This document shows, piece by piece, positions 63,598-64,000 of a DNA stretch of 64,000 nt (position 1 is its first letter; every line of letters starts with the position of its first letter). Made by a program: the position numbers and the translations under genes. The notes under the pieces were generated by a model, which ran no database searches, had not been told where the DNA came from, and saw only the letters and a program-made list of their open reading frames with translations. This stretch comes from Mycobacterium sp. Z3061 (lineage in GTDB: Bacteria > Actinomycetota > Actinomycetes > Mycobacteriales > Mycobacteriaceae): assembly GCF_031583025.1 (NCBI RefSeq), contig NZ_CP134062.1, positions 744,001 to 808,000 of the forward strand. The letters are read 5' to 3'.

Positions 63598-63640
63598 CCT
63601 GTCACTTAGTGACAACACCAATGTGTCACTAAGTGACAGG
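63598..63640. promoter_or_regulatory. Double palindromic TetR operator
   Basis: Two 15-bp palindromes, tgtcacttagtgaca (63600-63614) and tgtcactaagtgaca (63624-63638), are spaced 24 bases centre to centre. With their outer bases they form exact 17-bp inverted arms (63598-63614 and 63624-63640) around nine bases. They lie just upstream of the TetR start. The site suits two TetR dimers; it could also form a cruciform. Confidence 0.5.
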
Positions 63641-63653
63641 AGGCGTCAAGTTA

Positions 63654-64000
63654 CTAATCCTCGTCCAGGTATGCGTCGGCCCAGGCGCCGATGATGCGGG
63701 CGGCCCGGCGCGCCTGGCCCCGAGCGGTGAGCAGATGATCCGAGCCCTCGAGCGAGACGAAGCTGCGCGGGTGGCGGGCCAACCGGAAGATCTCGGTCGC
63801 GTTTCCGATGCCGACCGTGTTGTCGGTGGGCGAGTGCAGGATCAGCAACGGCAGCCGCAGACCCTTGATCTTGTCGTGCAGATGCGCCGCGCGGACGTCC
63901 TCGACGAAGGCCCGCTTCAGGGTGAGCGTGCGCCCGCCGACCATCCACTCGGCACTGCCCTCGGATAGGCAGCGGTCAACCACTGCGTCGTAATGCTTTT
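63654..64000 (-). CDS. Alpha/beta hydrolase, 3' part
   Basis: The last 115 codons of a gene cut by the right edge. They read LKRAFVEDVRAAHLHDKIKG, LRLPLLILHSPTDNTVGIGN (acid region) and LEGSDHLLTARGQARRAARI (His region). This resembles the hydrolase part of mycobacterial hydrolases, including those fused to OsmC, but no OsmC domain follows here. It is upstream of, and on the same strand as, the TetR-peptidase unit. Confidence 0.5.
   Translation of the reverse strand, partial: KHYDAVVDRCLSEGSAEWMVGGRTLTLKRAFVEDVRAAHLHDKIKGLRLPLLILHSPTDNTVGIGNATEIFRLARHPRSFVSLEGSDHLLTARGQARRAARIIGAWADAYLDED

Overview
This window is a chromosomal segment of a high-GC actinobacterium, almost certainly a non-tuberculous Mycobacterium. 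The gene order from fadD2 through the complete ESX-3 type VII secretion locus to a GH16 glucanase follows the M. tuberculosis Rv0269c-Rv0315 region, judged from memory of that genome. It lacks the PE_PGRS, toxin-antitoxin and sulfotransferase (Stf0) genes found there. I see no insertion sequence, phage, CRISPR array, tRNA or rRNA, and no stretch of more than about 230 bases without a gene.

Layout. 1-9115: a LigD-type primase-polymerase (cut by the left edge), fadD2 facing the fused acyl-CoA dehydrogenase fadE6, two TetR-controlled lipid-type modules and a DUF2236 protein. 9116-26764: the metal-controlled ESX-3 region. It has a Zur-type box and a PPE gene with a His/Asp-rich insert, a SAM methyltransferase, a second PPE gene, then a Zur-type box plus two abutting IdeR-type boxes in front of eccA3-eccB3-eccC3-PE5-esxG-esxH-espG3-eccD3-mycP3-eccE3. 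Most junctions in the operon overlap by 4 bases. The PPE4 gene that normally follows PE5 is missing at that site, while a second PPE gene sits upstream of eccA3. 26751-33386: hydrolase, tam, sulfatase, a BluB-like oxidoreductase, PAP2 phosphatase, a YkuD-like secreted protein and an NTF2-like protein. 33610-37642: two adjacent actin/Hsp70-fold membrane proteins with long proline-rich tails and a shared C-terminal motif, then a small conserved protein.

37672-51219: a zinc-ribbon/cyclase/ATPase regulator, a DUF3060 membrane protein, an MDR oxidoreductase, a Tat-exported GH16 glucanase, small secreted and hypothetical proteins, a PAP2-diacylglycerol-kinase fusion, a translationally coupled AraC-polyol dehydrogenase-xylulokinase operon, a methyltransferase and a lipoprotein. 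51232-58015: five same-strand elements, namely an AbrB-family transporter, an acyl-CoA dehydrogenase remnant, a TauD-type dioxygenase, an MmpL transporter fused to a C-terminal FHA domain, and a cyclopropane-mycolic-acid-synthase-type methyltransferase. 58131-64000: a small protein, a large LuxR regulator, an S9 peptidase with a TetR gene behind a striking double palindrome, and the 3' end of an alpha/beta hydrolase.

How it fits together: ESX-3 exports EsxG-EsxH and PE/PPE proteins and serves iron (mycobactin) and zinc homeostasis. The Zur- and IdeR-type sites, the metal-ligand-rich PPE insert and a changed residue in the EsxH zinc site all point to metal handling, and they are the strongest leads here. 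The MmpL-FHA fusion is the most unusual protein architecture outside ESX-3.
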